DNA of 64,000 nt from assembly GCF_020283565.1 (NCBI RefSeq), contig NC_060060.1, positions 60,063,257-60,127,256 on the forward strand. Reading direction: 5' to 3'. The stretch comes from Trifolium pratense. Lineage: Eukaryota > Streptophyta > Magnoliopsida > Fabales > Fabaceae. Below are positions 10,303-21,863 of the stretch, piece after piece (positions within the stretch are counted from its first letter, which is position 1; every line of letters begins with the position of its first letter). A model generated the notes under the pieces. That model had not been told where the DNA came from, did not search any database, and saw nothing but the letters and a program-made list of their open reading frames with translations. A program made the translations under genes and the position numbers.

Positions 10303-13300
10303 ATGATTATCAAGCGGAACTTGAAATCTCAAATGCCGAGTTTGAAACGGTGTAAACTCGCTGACTCAGTTGAAGAAGATAACGACTGTTCTAATATTGC
10401 TCCTAAGAAGAGAAAAACCAGCGGTTATTATTATCCTCTGGACCTTTTAGGTGATGTTGCCGCTGCTTTAATTCCGGTGAGTTTTCACGGTCTACATAGT
10501 ACCGGTGTATCGGAGAAGGGATTGTCTGCATCATGGTGCACGCAAGTTCCGTGCTCCCCCGGTGAAGTTGAATCGAATTCGAAAGAAGCAATGGTTCCGG
10601 TGAATAAAAAACAGGTTAAGCGAAAGCAACCGCCACTTGTTAGAACTTCGAGAGGGCGAGTTCAGGTTCTTCCTTCGCGGTTTAATGATTCTGTTCTTGA
10701 TAATTGGAAGAAAGATGGTAAGATTAGCTTGCGTAATTGTGAAGTTGTAGATGAATTTGAATGCAAAAAAGACAGGGTAGTACCGAAAATTTGCATCAAC
10801 AATGTTAAAAAAGGGCGAAAGGATGAGAAAATCCGTTCTAAGTTCCGTAAGTATTCGGCATTGTATGATGATGATGATGTTGGTGTGAGTGTGAGGAATA
10901 GGAGTTTTGGTAGAAGGAAAGATTCAGCTTTGGATGGAAATGAAGTTGATTGGATGATGGATTGTGATGATAAAGTTGATTTCAAGGAGAATAATGGAGA
11001 TAGGAAAGATGGGTTGTATGGACCAGAAGATTTTTATGCAGGTGATATGGTGTGGGCCAAAGCTGGAAGAAAGGAACCTTTTTGGCCGGCTGTTGTTATT
11101 GATCCTATGAAACAAGCACCTGAGCTGGTTCTTAGGTCTTTAATAGCTGATACTGCTTGTGTCATGTTTCTCGGCAATGTGGGGAATGAAAATCAAAGGG
11201 TATGTAACTATGTTGATATCAAATATATGAATATGGAATTATGGATTGCTTACTAATTTATACTCCCTCCGGACACAATTATAAGCAAAAACCATTTTTT
11301 AGGTTCATTGAAAAAGTAATGTATTTGGTCAATAATATAGACTGGATACGTTACTTTTTCAATGAACCTAAAAAGTGGTTTTTGCTTATAATTGTGTCCG
11401 GAGGGAGTACTATATAGAGCTTCTTTACTACTTTAGGAAATTAATTGCAGATTTATTGTGGTTTGATTTTTTGAGTAGGACTATGCATGGGTGAAGCATG
11501 GCATGATCTTTCCATTTCTGGATTATGTAGACAGGTGTGGACTTGTTGGTTTGTTTGCATAGTTCCACTTTTTGGAAGAAGTTTTGCTTACTAGGCTTGA
11601 TGATGGTCTTTCGTTTAGGTTTCAAGAGCAGCCTGAATTGAGTAACTATAGTCCCTCTGATTTCCAAATGGCAATAGAGGAAGCGTTTTTGGCAGACCAA
11701 GGGTTTAAAGAGAAGTTGATAGATGATATAAATGCAGCAGCTGATGCCACTGGTTATGATGATACTGTTCTGAAATCTTTCAAGGAGGTCCGTGGTTCAA
11801 ACCAGTATGCAGGAACAGGAAAGCATTTTCTTAATCAGGTAAGTCGTGTCATCTTTATTTATGGTTTTGATTATGTAATTATTGCTTCACAAAGCTTTTA
11901 ATGCATTTGAAGCCTAGTCATGTTTAATGGTTTGTTACTTGGAATTCTCTATGCAGGATTCATTTGATAAGAAAAACGCGAGATCATGTCAAGCTTGTGG
12001 ATTGGATCTTCCTTACGAGATGCCAAAGAAAACTAAGGGTTTGACAGCTAATGGTCAATTACTATGTAAAACATGTGCAAGGGTTAGTATATATCTTGCC
12101 TTTTTCGTCTAACAACTTATCTTTAAGTCTGCAATGAAAACATTATAATTGAAGTTCCGTATTTGTTTTGAAACTCTGTATATGTTGGGTAGTTAACAAA
12201 GTTTTTTATTTATTTTGAAAATTCTATATGTTGTAGTCTCTGAAGTCATTTACTTTTGGCAGTTAACGAAATTGAAGCATTATTGTGGCATCTGCAACAA
12301 AGTTTGGAATCATTCCGATAGTGGAAGCTGGGTGAGTTAGTTAAATTCCGTTAGCTAATTAAGACTATTTTTTTCTGCCGGAAGACTGTCGCTTTTTATA
12401 GTATTAACTTTTTTTACCTTTGGGATCTCCCCTTGGAATCAGGTGCGCTGTGATGGATGTAAAGTGTGGGTGCACGCCGAATGTGACCAAATTTCTAGAA
12501 ACCATTTCAAGGTTTATCCATTACTTAATATTTGCAATATTGTCGCTTCTCGGTATTCAAAGTTCATAAAGTGACATTTGGTGTTTTATTGTTTGGTATA
12601 TTCTGTTTCATTGAAGGATCTGGAAAGCACCGATTATTTCTGCCCTACGTGCAGAGGCAAGTTTGACTTTGAGTTATCTGATTCAGAAAAAACGACAAAG
12701 ACAAAAGTCAAGTGAGTCTATTATATTTCTGTCTTCTCCAGCCCGGGTTTCGCAACTTAAGCTTATGATTTCATGTTAAGTTCTCGTGAAGTCCATCCTG
12801 TGTGTTGTGGTTTAAGTTTATATATCAATTTAGAATATTTAGTTAGTTATTACTTAAAAAAAGTCATTTTTCTTATATAACATGTATTTTTTTAACCATA
12901 TTGGAGACTTTTGTGCAGATCGAACAGAAACGGTGGGCAGCTAGTGCTTTCAAATAAGGTCAATGTTTTATGCAATGGTGTGGAAGGCATATATTTTCCA
13001 AGCCTACACTTGTAAGCACAAACTCCTTCAAAAGTTTCGAACATTTTTTTTTTGCTTTCCTAACATAGCTTATCATTTAAACTACGTTATTAAGTTTCAA
13101 ATAAATTGATGCTGATTTTGAATGTACCATTATTTTCTCCTTTTCAATAAACCATGTTTCAGAGTTGTGTGCAAGTGTGGTTTTTGTGGGCCAGAAAAGC
13201 AAGCACTTAGCGAATGGGAACGACACACAGGTTCCAAATTAAGAGATTGGAAGACAAGTATTATCGTGAAAGACTCTAGGCTACCTCTGGAACAATGGGT

Positions 13301-16300
13301 CTGTATATATAATTACTCTTATTTAACTTTGATGCATAATATTCCTCATCTCTTTGTGCTGGAAATACACTTTAAATATTCACCAAAAAAAGAAGAAGGA
13401 AATACACTTTATATTGATTATTTTATTCTATTGAATCTGTTCAAGCGTCTTCCCAACCTCTTTATAGCTGTATAATTCAGTATGCATTTAATGTGCTTAT
13501 GGGCTTACTATACTAATACTAATATGTCTCATCTATAAGCAAAAGTACCTACTTTCATACTTTCAAATATGGTAGTTAAGTGTATTTAATTTTTTTTATT
13601 TCATGTAAAAAAGGAAATACATTTGGTAACTTGCCCCTAATTATAATGGCTTTCAACTCACAATATTGGTGACTTAATTTTTAAGGGTATATTTGAAATA
13701 ATAATATTAAATCTTGATAAATTAATTAACATTTGCTTATATGTTTGAGTCCGACAAATTTCAATACTTTTTCGCTTATAGTTGAATCCTAAGGGAGTAT
13801 AAGTAGAATATTGTATGCTGCCTATTGTTATTATAGTTATAATTTTTAAGTAAAGTTTCTTCATCTTAAGGACTAGTTCTTAGATTTCATAATATCTTCT
13901 TTCATCAGTATCAATATTTTTTTAAAAAAATTTGTAGTCTTCAGTGTCAAAATACTAATGATACTGAACTTTTTAAACACTATAATATTGCTAATATGAT
14001 GCTATTTGAAAACTCAGATGCTGCAGGTTGCAGAATCTCATGCTAATTCTCTAGTTTCTGTCAAACCTAAAAAACCTTCTTTAAAGGAAAGGAAGCACAA
14101 GTTGCTTACCTTCTTGAAAGGTACCCTTTTTCTCCTTCCTTGTTTACAACATTTCTATATGATGAGTTTGCGACATGTTCTCATAGTGATAGTGTTGCAA
14201 CAAACTTTTTTCTGACAGAGAGGTATGAACCTGTCTATGCTAAGTGGACTACGGAGCGTTGTGCTATTTGTAGATGGGTCGAAGACTGGGACTACAATAA
14301 AATTATCATTTGCAACAGGTATTATAGTATCTTCAATCTGTCATTTGCTCATTTTTTTGTTAATATTCAGCCCATAGAAATTCGAAACATAGAGATTAGA
14401 TGAACATAGTGATCAACACCGGCCATTTTTCCCTTCATATTCTAGCTTGAGCTATGAAGCACTTTGTATAATGAATTGCATTTGAATTAATACAAAATGT
14501 GTATATTTTACAGATGCCAAATAGCTGTTCACCAAGAATGCTATGGTGCAAAAAATGTTAAAGACTTTACATCTTGGGTCTGTAAGGCCTGTGAAACACC
14601 TGACATCAAGCGGGAGTGTTGTCTTTGTCCCGTAAAAGGTTTGTCTTGCACAATATTTCAAACATACCGAATATAAAGTCATTATCTTCTTTTTTTTTGT
14701 CAAGAAGTCATTATCTTTTTATTTGTTTTGACTATTTTTTGGACTCCCAGGTGGTGCTCTAAAGCCAACCGATATTCACACATTATGGGTTCATGTCACC
14801 TGTGCTTGGTTTCGACCTGAAGTCTCGTTTGCTAGTGATGAGAAGATGGAACCTGCTTTGGGTATACTTAGTATTCCATCAAATTCTTTTGTGAAGGTAA
14901 GCTATTGGTTGATAAAAATTCCCCGTGGAAAGTAATGTCAGAAAATGAACTGGACTCTAGATCTCTTAATATCTTTAACATTTAGACGTCTCTTGGTTCA
15001 GTCTAATAAATATAAAATCTAAGGTCTACATTATTTGAATTTCAGATTTGTGTTATTTGCAAGCAAGTCCATGGTTCCTGCACACAGTGTTTCAGATGTT
15101 CCACTTATTTCCATGCTATGTGCGCATCAAGGGCCGGTTACCGAATGGAGGTGAGGTTTCTATTGGATTGAGTTGGTTTTTTTCTTTAACAAAACAGTTT
15201 GATGACTGATTATGGAGACTCGCCAGTCATCTTCATAGAACATGCATTTCCAGTTTGAGCTTTAAGAAAATTTGGAAAAATGTCATTTTCATGCTATAAG
15301 AAGAGTAACAAACTCATTTGCTCTCCCCCCCTCCCTGAAATGCTCACACTAGAAAACACACTACTGGAAGATATCTCCTGGTAAGATTTGCACACGGTAC
15401 CTCCCGGTAAGATTTGAACTACATGGAGATATCTCCCGGTAGATGGGGGGACTCTGATCAATTTAGGGGGGGCGAAGAGCAACCATCTAAGATAGATGGG
15501 GCTCAGTGCGACCATGTATCCAAACTCCACCAATGGAATGAGCCTTGATCGTTGTATTATTGAATGTTTCATCTATGCAGAACTGCCAGCAATTAATTAC
15601 ATTTTCACCCTTTTAAATGCAGTTGCATTGCTTGAAGAAAAATGGAAAGCAGACAACAAAAATGGTTTCCTACTGTGCTTACCACAGGTATGGAACCACA
15701 ACCACCCTCAATTATAACTAAGAAAGAGATTGCTCATCCTTTCATCTTAATAATATCTGTTATTTGTTGCAGAGCTCCAAATCCCAACAATGTTTTGATT
15801 TTGCAAACCCCTCTCGGGGTAATTTCAACCAAAAGCCTTCTCCAAAAGAGAAAATCTGGATCAAGATTAATCTCATCTACCAGAACAAAGAAACAAGACA
15901 CTCCTATTGATATCCCTGAGCATGACCCGTTCTCTGCAGCTAGGTGTCGTATCTTTAAAAGAACAAATCATATGAAAAAGGTAGATTGAAGAAAAAGTGA
16001 ATGTTTGTAGAATAAAACATAAACAATTCAGCATTGATTGTATTTATAAAAATAATATTAAGTGCATGTTTGTTTCAGTTATTTTTCTTATAAAAACACT
16101 TTGAAAAAAATAAAATAATTACTTTGAAAGTTTACACATGTTTGTGACAACTTTTTTGAAAAATAAGAATATGAAGAAAAATATATATATAAAACTGTTT
16201 CAAATGAGAAGATGTTTTAAGTAGCTTCTTTTGGAAATCTTTTTTGGTAGATGATTTTTTAAAAAGTTATTTTCACCACAGTAGAAAAACACAATAATTT

Positions 16301-17700
16301 TTGTTTTTTTATAATCTCTTAAAAACAAATGTTCCTCTAAATTTTCTGTCTTTTTTTATAAAACAAATGTTCAACTTTCTCTCATTTTTATTTCTTCTAC
16401 TTGTTAGAGAGCCGCAGAGGAAGCCGTTTATCATAAAGCGAGGGGTCACTGCCACCATCCTTTAGATGCAATACAGAGTTTGAATACATACAGAGTAAAC
16501 CTTTTTACCTTCTTGAAATTATCAGACATTATTGATTAATTCTCTGAGCTTGATTTTTATGATTTTAACTATCCCTTTCTCTTATTTTCCTCCTCGCTTT
16601 TTTCCTTTCCCTGAAACAGGCAGTAGTAGAGGAGCCTCAAGCTTTCTCTTCTTTCAGAGAACGCCTTTACCATTTGCAGGTGCTTCTCTTTCTTAGGTAG
16701 ATTATTGGTTTCAGTGGTTTATTTTCTGACTGTTTTGTTGGTTCACTTGTATGATTCCAGAGAACCGAAAATGAACGGGTTTGCTTTGGTAGATCTGGCA
16801 TACATGGATGGGGCCTTTTTGCACGTAGGAATATGCAAGAAGGAGAAATGGTATGAATTTCATGCACGAGTATGATAACATTAAAAAAGACACAACATGT
16901 TCCTGTGTGTTGAACTGTTGATCAATCATCAGTACAACATATGATGACTCGTGAAATTGTTGTCCTGTATCGGCTGTACTTTTTAGATTTCCCTGTAAAT
17001 CAGATCATCGCTACCTTTTTTTATACATCAATATTGAGTTTGATTTAATCCTAATCAGGTTCTTGAATATCGTGGCGAACAAGTAAGACGCAGTGTTGCT
17101 GATCTGAGGGAGGCGTGCTACAGAGCAGAAGGAAAAGATTGCTACGTGAGTTAATTTCCCTATCTTTGCATACGAAAGCATCATGGCAATCTCTTTATTC
17201 ATAATCATATGTTTATGACACTAAAATTCCTCACCCTCCTTATTTTTGCAGCTGTTTAAGATAAGTGAAGAAGTGGTGGTAGATGCCACCGATAAAGGGA
17301 ATATAGCACGGCTAATAAATCATTCTGTGAGTCAACCTAACTTGAAAAGAATTTTTATAAACACGTCCTGTATAGTTGTCTTATAACTTATTGGTTCTTT
17401 GGTTCATGTTCATACAGTGTATGCCAAATTGCTATGCAAGGATCATGAGTGTGGGCGATGATGAGAGCCGGATTGTACTCATCGCTAAGACTAATGTAGT
17501 TGCTGGTGACGAGCTAACGTATATAGATTTCTCTCTCTTTGTTCATGCGGTGTTTGTTGTGTACACATGCATATTGATATTTGAGTTGATGTTATTTTGT
17601 CTTTTGCAGCTACGACTACTTATTCGATCCTGATGAGCCAGAAGAATTTAAAGTCCCTTGCATGTGTAAAGCACCGAATTGCAGGAAATTCATGAATTAG
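10303..17700 (+). CDS. ATX5-like: histone H3-lysine-4 methyltransferase, ATX3/4/5 class (trithorax-like)
   Basis: Twenty-three coding exons join in one frame to 1067 codons: 10303-11199, 11479-11534, 11619-11838, 11957-12082, 12263-12331, 12443-12511, 12617-12711, 12919-13011, 13163-13298, 14018-14120, 14219-14318, 14514-14638, 14751-14896, 15046-15150, 15623-15687, 15773-15980, 16408-16494, 16620-16679, 16761-16850, 17059-17145, 17252-17326, 17418-17518, 17610-17700. The start [17 protein letters not shown] is the conserved class N-terminus. Domains in order: PWWP ([18 protein letters not shown], about residue 250), a C4HC3 PHD finger ([16 protein letters not shown]), an extended PHD ([20 protein letters not shown] onward), SET ([35 protein letters not shown]) and post-SET (CMCKAPNC). 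The protein acts on chromatin in the nucleus. Catalytic motifs are intact, so it should be an active enzyme. ATX4 and ATX5 cannot be separated without a tree. Confidence 0.93.
11261..11409. mobile_element. Stowaway-like (Tc1/mariner) MITE in intron 1 of the ATX-type gene
   Basis: A 145-bp element (11263-11407) with ends CTCCCTCCGGACACAATTAT and its inverse, flanked by TA duplications (11261-11262, 11408-11409). The arms pair over about 60 bp. The CTCCCTCCG terminus and TA target site are typical of plant Stowaway MITEs. It sits in intron 1 (11200-11478) without touching splice sites. Confidence 0.85.
15310..15490. repeat. intronic insert with short direct repeats
   Basis: In intron 14 of the ATX-type gene, a segment is bounded by imperfect inverted C-rich and G-rich tracts (TTGCTCTCCCCCCCT against AGGGGGGGCGAAGAGCAA). 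It holds three variants of a GATATCTCC(C/T)GGTA-like phrase. It is unlike the surrounding intron and is probably a decayed transposon. Identity unknown. Confidence 0.35.
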
Positions 17701-17742
17701 GAAGGATTGTACAGATGAAAAATGAAGATCATAGGACAACTA

Positions 17743-18180
17743 GTATTGCTTCTTCTCTTTCAGGAGCAAGCACTAATCTATCCCCTCTTCTACGGGGAAA
17801 AATCTCATAGTTACGCCACCAAAGCTGTAATTATTTTTTTTTGAAACACCAAAGCTGTAATTTTTATCAAACCACAAGAACAACAAAAGTAGGCAACAAA
17901 AAGAAAACGAGCATAGTTTTTTTGTGGTTTTGTTTTCTCTTTGGACATTCATCAAGGTCTAATAAAAGCTATTATTACATTTAGCACCATTTGGCTCTTG
18001 ATGTTTCTGTAAATGTTTCTCCCAATTTTTCATTTTTGATTTATATCTAACTTTGGACACCGCTTTTTACCGTGTTTTTTTTTTGGATGTACTCATTTGT
18101 TTCTTTTTACTCGTCATTTCTGTAGAAAAATATATTGTTCTTATTTAGTTGTCCTTTTAAAATTCAATGCAATATTCTGA
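17743..18180 (+). repeat. duplicated 3' flank of the ATX-type gene (copy 1)
   Basis: From 43 bp after the methyltransferase stop, about 430 bp (ATTGCTTCTTCTCTTTCAGG onward) recurs at 21240-21650 with only scattered substitutions. This copy includes the expected 3'UTR and polyadenylation region. The two copies flank the insertion block 18.2-21.2 kb. Confidence 0.85.
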
Positions 18181-18636
18181 CAAAAAAAAATTCAATGCAA
18201 TATTACAGGTTATAGTAATATAATAATAATAGGACCAAATTTATGTACAGTGTCTTATACACGATTCTTAATGTGCTAGATACATGAAATTGGTTATTAT
18301 TATTATTATTATTATTTTTGAAACTGGTGGTTATTATTATTTAAAAACAGTTTCTTTTTTTCTTTTTAATTAAAAATAAATAAGAAACTAGTACCTTTTT
18401 GTGAAAAACTGCACCTGGCATATAAGTTTTGTCCTTAATAATAATAATATTAATAAGAAGAAGAAGAAGAATAAGGGAAATGCATATAAGTTTTATGAAA
18501 AGATATGTGTTCCCGAGTCCTAACATTGAATTTTCTTGATAATTCTCTCTATCTTTAAAAACTGAGTTTTCCTTATTAAAAAATTATAATAGTTGAATTA
18601 AAGGTGGATGTTTGGATTTATTTGCAAATTTGGCAA

Positions 18637-19560
18637 TTGTAATGTGAACACTACGTCGTGTTGTTTCACGACAACTTTTTCGTTACAAGTAGCATTATCC
18701 AAAGCGAAGAGAAGTGCTATTTCAAGCGAACAAGATCATCACGAATTCATAGCGAAACATTCAGAACTGTCAGATTCTTATTTAGTTGAAAACACGGGTG
18801 GATGAATGAAAAGTTGAAATAAGAGTATATAATAAACATTAAAATAAAGTATAATAGAAAAATAAGGTGCAAAAATACATTTTTTTTTTAATTTCTTATT
18901 TTTTTTCCTAAAACGACAAGTAATTTGAAACCGATGAAATAAAATAATAGTAAAAAGATATTTGTAGTAACCGAAATAACAATAACCAACTAACCTTAAT
19001 AGTTAGCCTTTATGTCTCTTCAAGAAACCAAACAAGTCCGCTTTCACGCGCAAACAGTTAACGACAGCTGTTTAACTCACATAACAGTTGTTACCTTCGA
19101 TATTGTGACCGTTGGGAAATTAACCCTAATTCCATGGGATTGCGCCGTCTTAATAACACTCACTCACTTTCACAAAACAACACTCACTCACTTTCACAAA
19201 ACTGAGAGACTCACTCACTGAGAGAGAGACCCATTGTTTTCACGTTCATTCATCGCTTTCAAGAACAATCGTTGGGTGAAATTAACCTAATTCCAGTTGG
19301 TATAAATACATAGAATTGCGCCGTCATAATTTCATTCACTCACTCACTCGCTGACTGAGAGAGAGACCCAACAACTTCATTGCTTTCAAGTTCATCGCTG
19401 TTCCTTCATCATCGCTGTGTTCATCGGTTTCAAGAACAATTGTTATCTGTTCCTTCATCATCGCTGTGTTCATCGCTTTCAAGTTCATCGCTGTTCCTTC
19501 ATCATCGCTGTGTTCATCGCTCTCACTAACCCATCGTTGTTCCTTCATTATTATTATTAT
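18637..19560 (+). pseudogene. orphan 5' region of a response-regulator gene (copy A)
   Basis: About 600 bp is nearly identical to 25430-26000 and similar to 28064-28430 and 30020-30400, all of which correspond to the 5' flank and leader of the response regulator at 30627. It carries the motif GTCCGCTTTCACGCGCAAAC, a CAGCTG site (19065-19070) and TATAAATACATAG (about 19302). The leader-like part continues as tandem TTCATCGCTGTTCCTTCATC units. No coding exon follows: the copy ends at a microsatellite and a Helitron. It is a detached promoter/leader copy. Confidence 0.7.
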
Positions 19561-19616
19561 TATTAATGTGGATAAGTTAGATGATCAGAGTTCGAACACC
19601 GGCTCCCTATATATAA

Positions 19617-20941
19617 CTAGTATCCAGACCCGTGCCAAGCACGGGTAAAAACACGTTTGTAGATTTATTGACTTATAAATAATAAATAATATACTTTACT
19701 TCAAACTGAAAAATTAAAATTTTAATTGTTAATAGAAGATAATTAACGACAACTACATAAATATTTATAATCATATAAAATTTATTAATTAAAATAACAC
19801 CCTGTGATAAAAAAAAACTAACCGTAAAATTTATGTATAGTGTCATAGATCTTCTTAAGGAAGATTCCTATAGTTAGTATTTTTTCTTATCAAATTAAAA
19901 ATATATCATAATATTTGTTTATATTATTCTCCACTAAAAGAATCGTAAAGTTGATCGAAAATATATGGAAGAGACTTTGAGGTTTCGTAAAAAGGCTTTG
20001 AGGTGAATTTGAATTACAAAAAAAAAGTTTGTGTAACAATATATGAGTAGAAATATAGAGTACAATATAAATAACAAAAAAAACCGATTCCCGTATTAAT
20101 ATTTAAGCAGAAATATACAGGTTCCCGTTGAAAGTTATAAAATAAATAGGTCTTCGTATTAATATATGACTAAAAATATAGAATCTATAAAAATTATAAA
20201 ATAAAAATTACCGTAAAAAAATTATAAATAAGTAGGTCTTCATATTAATATGAGTAAAAATATAGATCTAAGTAGAAATTATAATGTGTCAAAAAAAAGT
20301 AGAAATTATAAAATAAAAAAGTCATTTATATTAATGCATACGAAGAAATATATGTTCCCGTAGAAATTACAATAAAAAATAGGCTCCCGTATTGATATAT
20401 GAATTGAAAATATGAAATATATGTTCCCTAGAAAATGTAAAAAAAGTGACTAACTAACTCATAAAATCATAATATCTGCAAATAAAATGTAAAAAAGGTG
20501 ACTAACTAACTCATAAAATCATATTGATAGAAATATATGATTAAAATGTATTGTCATACTATAAAAAACATACCAAAAATAAAATAAATAAGATTTTGGA
20601 ATTGAACATGTGAAAAATATATGACCATAAGAAAATTGTTACAACGAAGAAGAAAAAACCAAAAAGATTTTTAGAAGAATTTCATAATGTATTTCCTAAT
20701 TCCTAATGATTCCTAATGATGTATAAAAATGTGATACTCAAGAGCAATATTTATAGGAAAAAAAAAAGCAATTAATCATATCAATTATTCCCTAAGTAAT
20801 TGAAACAAAAAAATCATATACTTCTTGAGAAATATTTAGAAATTCTTAGGTGAGTCCTCACCTAAGCATTAATGATTAGGCACAACAAATCATATAATTA
20901 CAACTCATTATTATATTAAATAATTACATATAATTAGTAGA
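19617..20941 (-). mobile_element. non-autonomous Helitron, 1325 bp
   Basis: On the minus strand the element begins TCTACTAATTATATGTAATT (complement of the bases up to 20941). It ends with the 19-bp hairpin ACCCGTGCTTGGCACGGGT, seven bases, then CTAG (19617-19620). The flanking host bases are A (19616) and T (20942). Each of these is a Helitron hallmark. The interior has no Rep/helicase. It is largely a degenerate tandem array of CCCGTATTAATATATGA-like units (19980-20440) plus a 67-bp duplication (about 20435-20525). Confidence 0.72.
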
Positions 20942-21239
20942 TAAATAATTAAAACCAAATCTCTATAAATAAGGAAAGGAAAAACATGAGTTATCAAAAA
21001 ACATATGTTGTGCACTTTATTAATTTTTTTGTTCTAATTGCTCATATTTTCTTTTCTCCAACTAAGCTCTCTCTTTTGTTTTTAATTTTCTTGTTTCAAT
21101 TATTTTTATGTAAACACTTCGATGATCAATACATTGCACATACCTGTTAAGTAAATGTCTTATCATATTTTGATACTAACTTATCATATTTCAAAGAATT
21201 TTACGTATGGAATAGCGCGGTAACCAATAATACAAGTTG

Positions 21240-21644
21240 CGTACGGAATTGCTTCTTCTCTTTGAGGAGCAAGCACTAATGTATCCCCTCTTCTACAGGG
21301 AAAAATCTCATAGTTACACCACCAAAGCTGTAATTTTTATCAAACCATAAGAACAACAAAAGTAGGCAACAAAAAGAAAACAAGCATAGTTTTTTTGTGG
21401 TTTTGTTTTCTCTTTGGACATTCATCAAGGTCTAATAAAAGCTATTATTACATTTAGCACCATTTGGCTCTTGATGTTTCTGTAAATGTTTCGCCCAATT
21501 TTACATTTTTTATTTATACCTAACTTTAATGTTAACCGCTGTTCACCTTTTTTTTTTAGGATGTACTCATTTGTTTCTTTTTAATCGTCATTTTTGTAGA
21601 AAAATATACTGTTCTTATTTAGTTATCCTTTTAAAATTCAATGC

Positions 21645-21650
<6 letters not shown>
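21240..21650 (+). repeat. duplicated 3' flank of the ATX-type gene (copy 2)
   Basis: The second copy of 17743-18180, lying directly upstream of the dioxygenase pseudogene. It runs into an (AAT)n microsatellite at the point where the first copy continues with ATTCTGAC. Confidence 0.85.
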
Positions 21651-21726
<76 letters not shown>

Positions 21727-21727
21727 G
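21650..21727. repeat. (AAT)n microsatellite
   Basis: About 26 AAT units joining the duplicated 3' flank to the dioxygenase pseudogene 5' region. Confidence 0.95.
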
Positions 21728-21863
21728 GGAAATGCTGAATGGTGCGAATAAGGTGCGCACGAAAGTTTCACGAACAATCAAAACTTGAAGTTTTTATATT
21801 TTCTTTAAACAACTTCTTGGATGCAGCAATTCAATGAGACAAGAGGTTTATTCTTAAGAAAAA

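Noticed and set aside
11563..11618. Alternative third-exon start at 11563 in the ATX-type gene
   Set aside because: Using the AG at 11561-11562 puts the exon out of frame with the previous one; the AG at 11617-11618 restores the phase and gives the conserved RFQEQ join.
21529..21738. 69-codon ORF ending in poly-Ile
   Set aside because: It is produced by the (AAT)n microsatellite and the duplicated ATX 3' flank.
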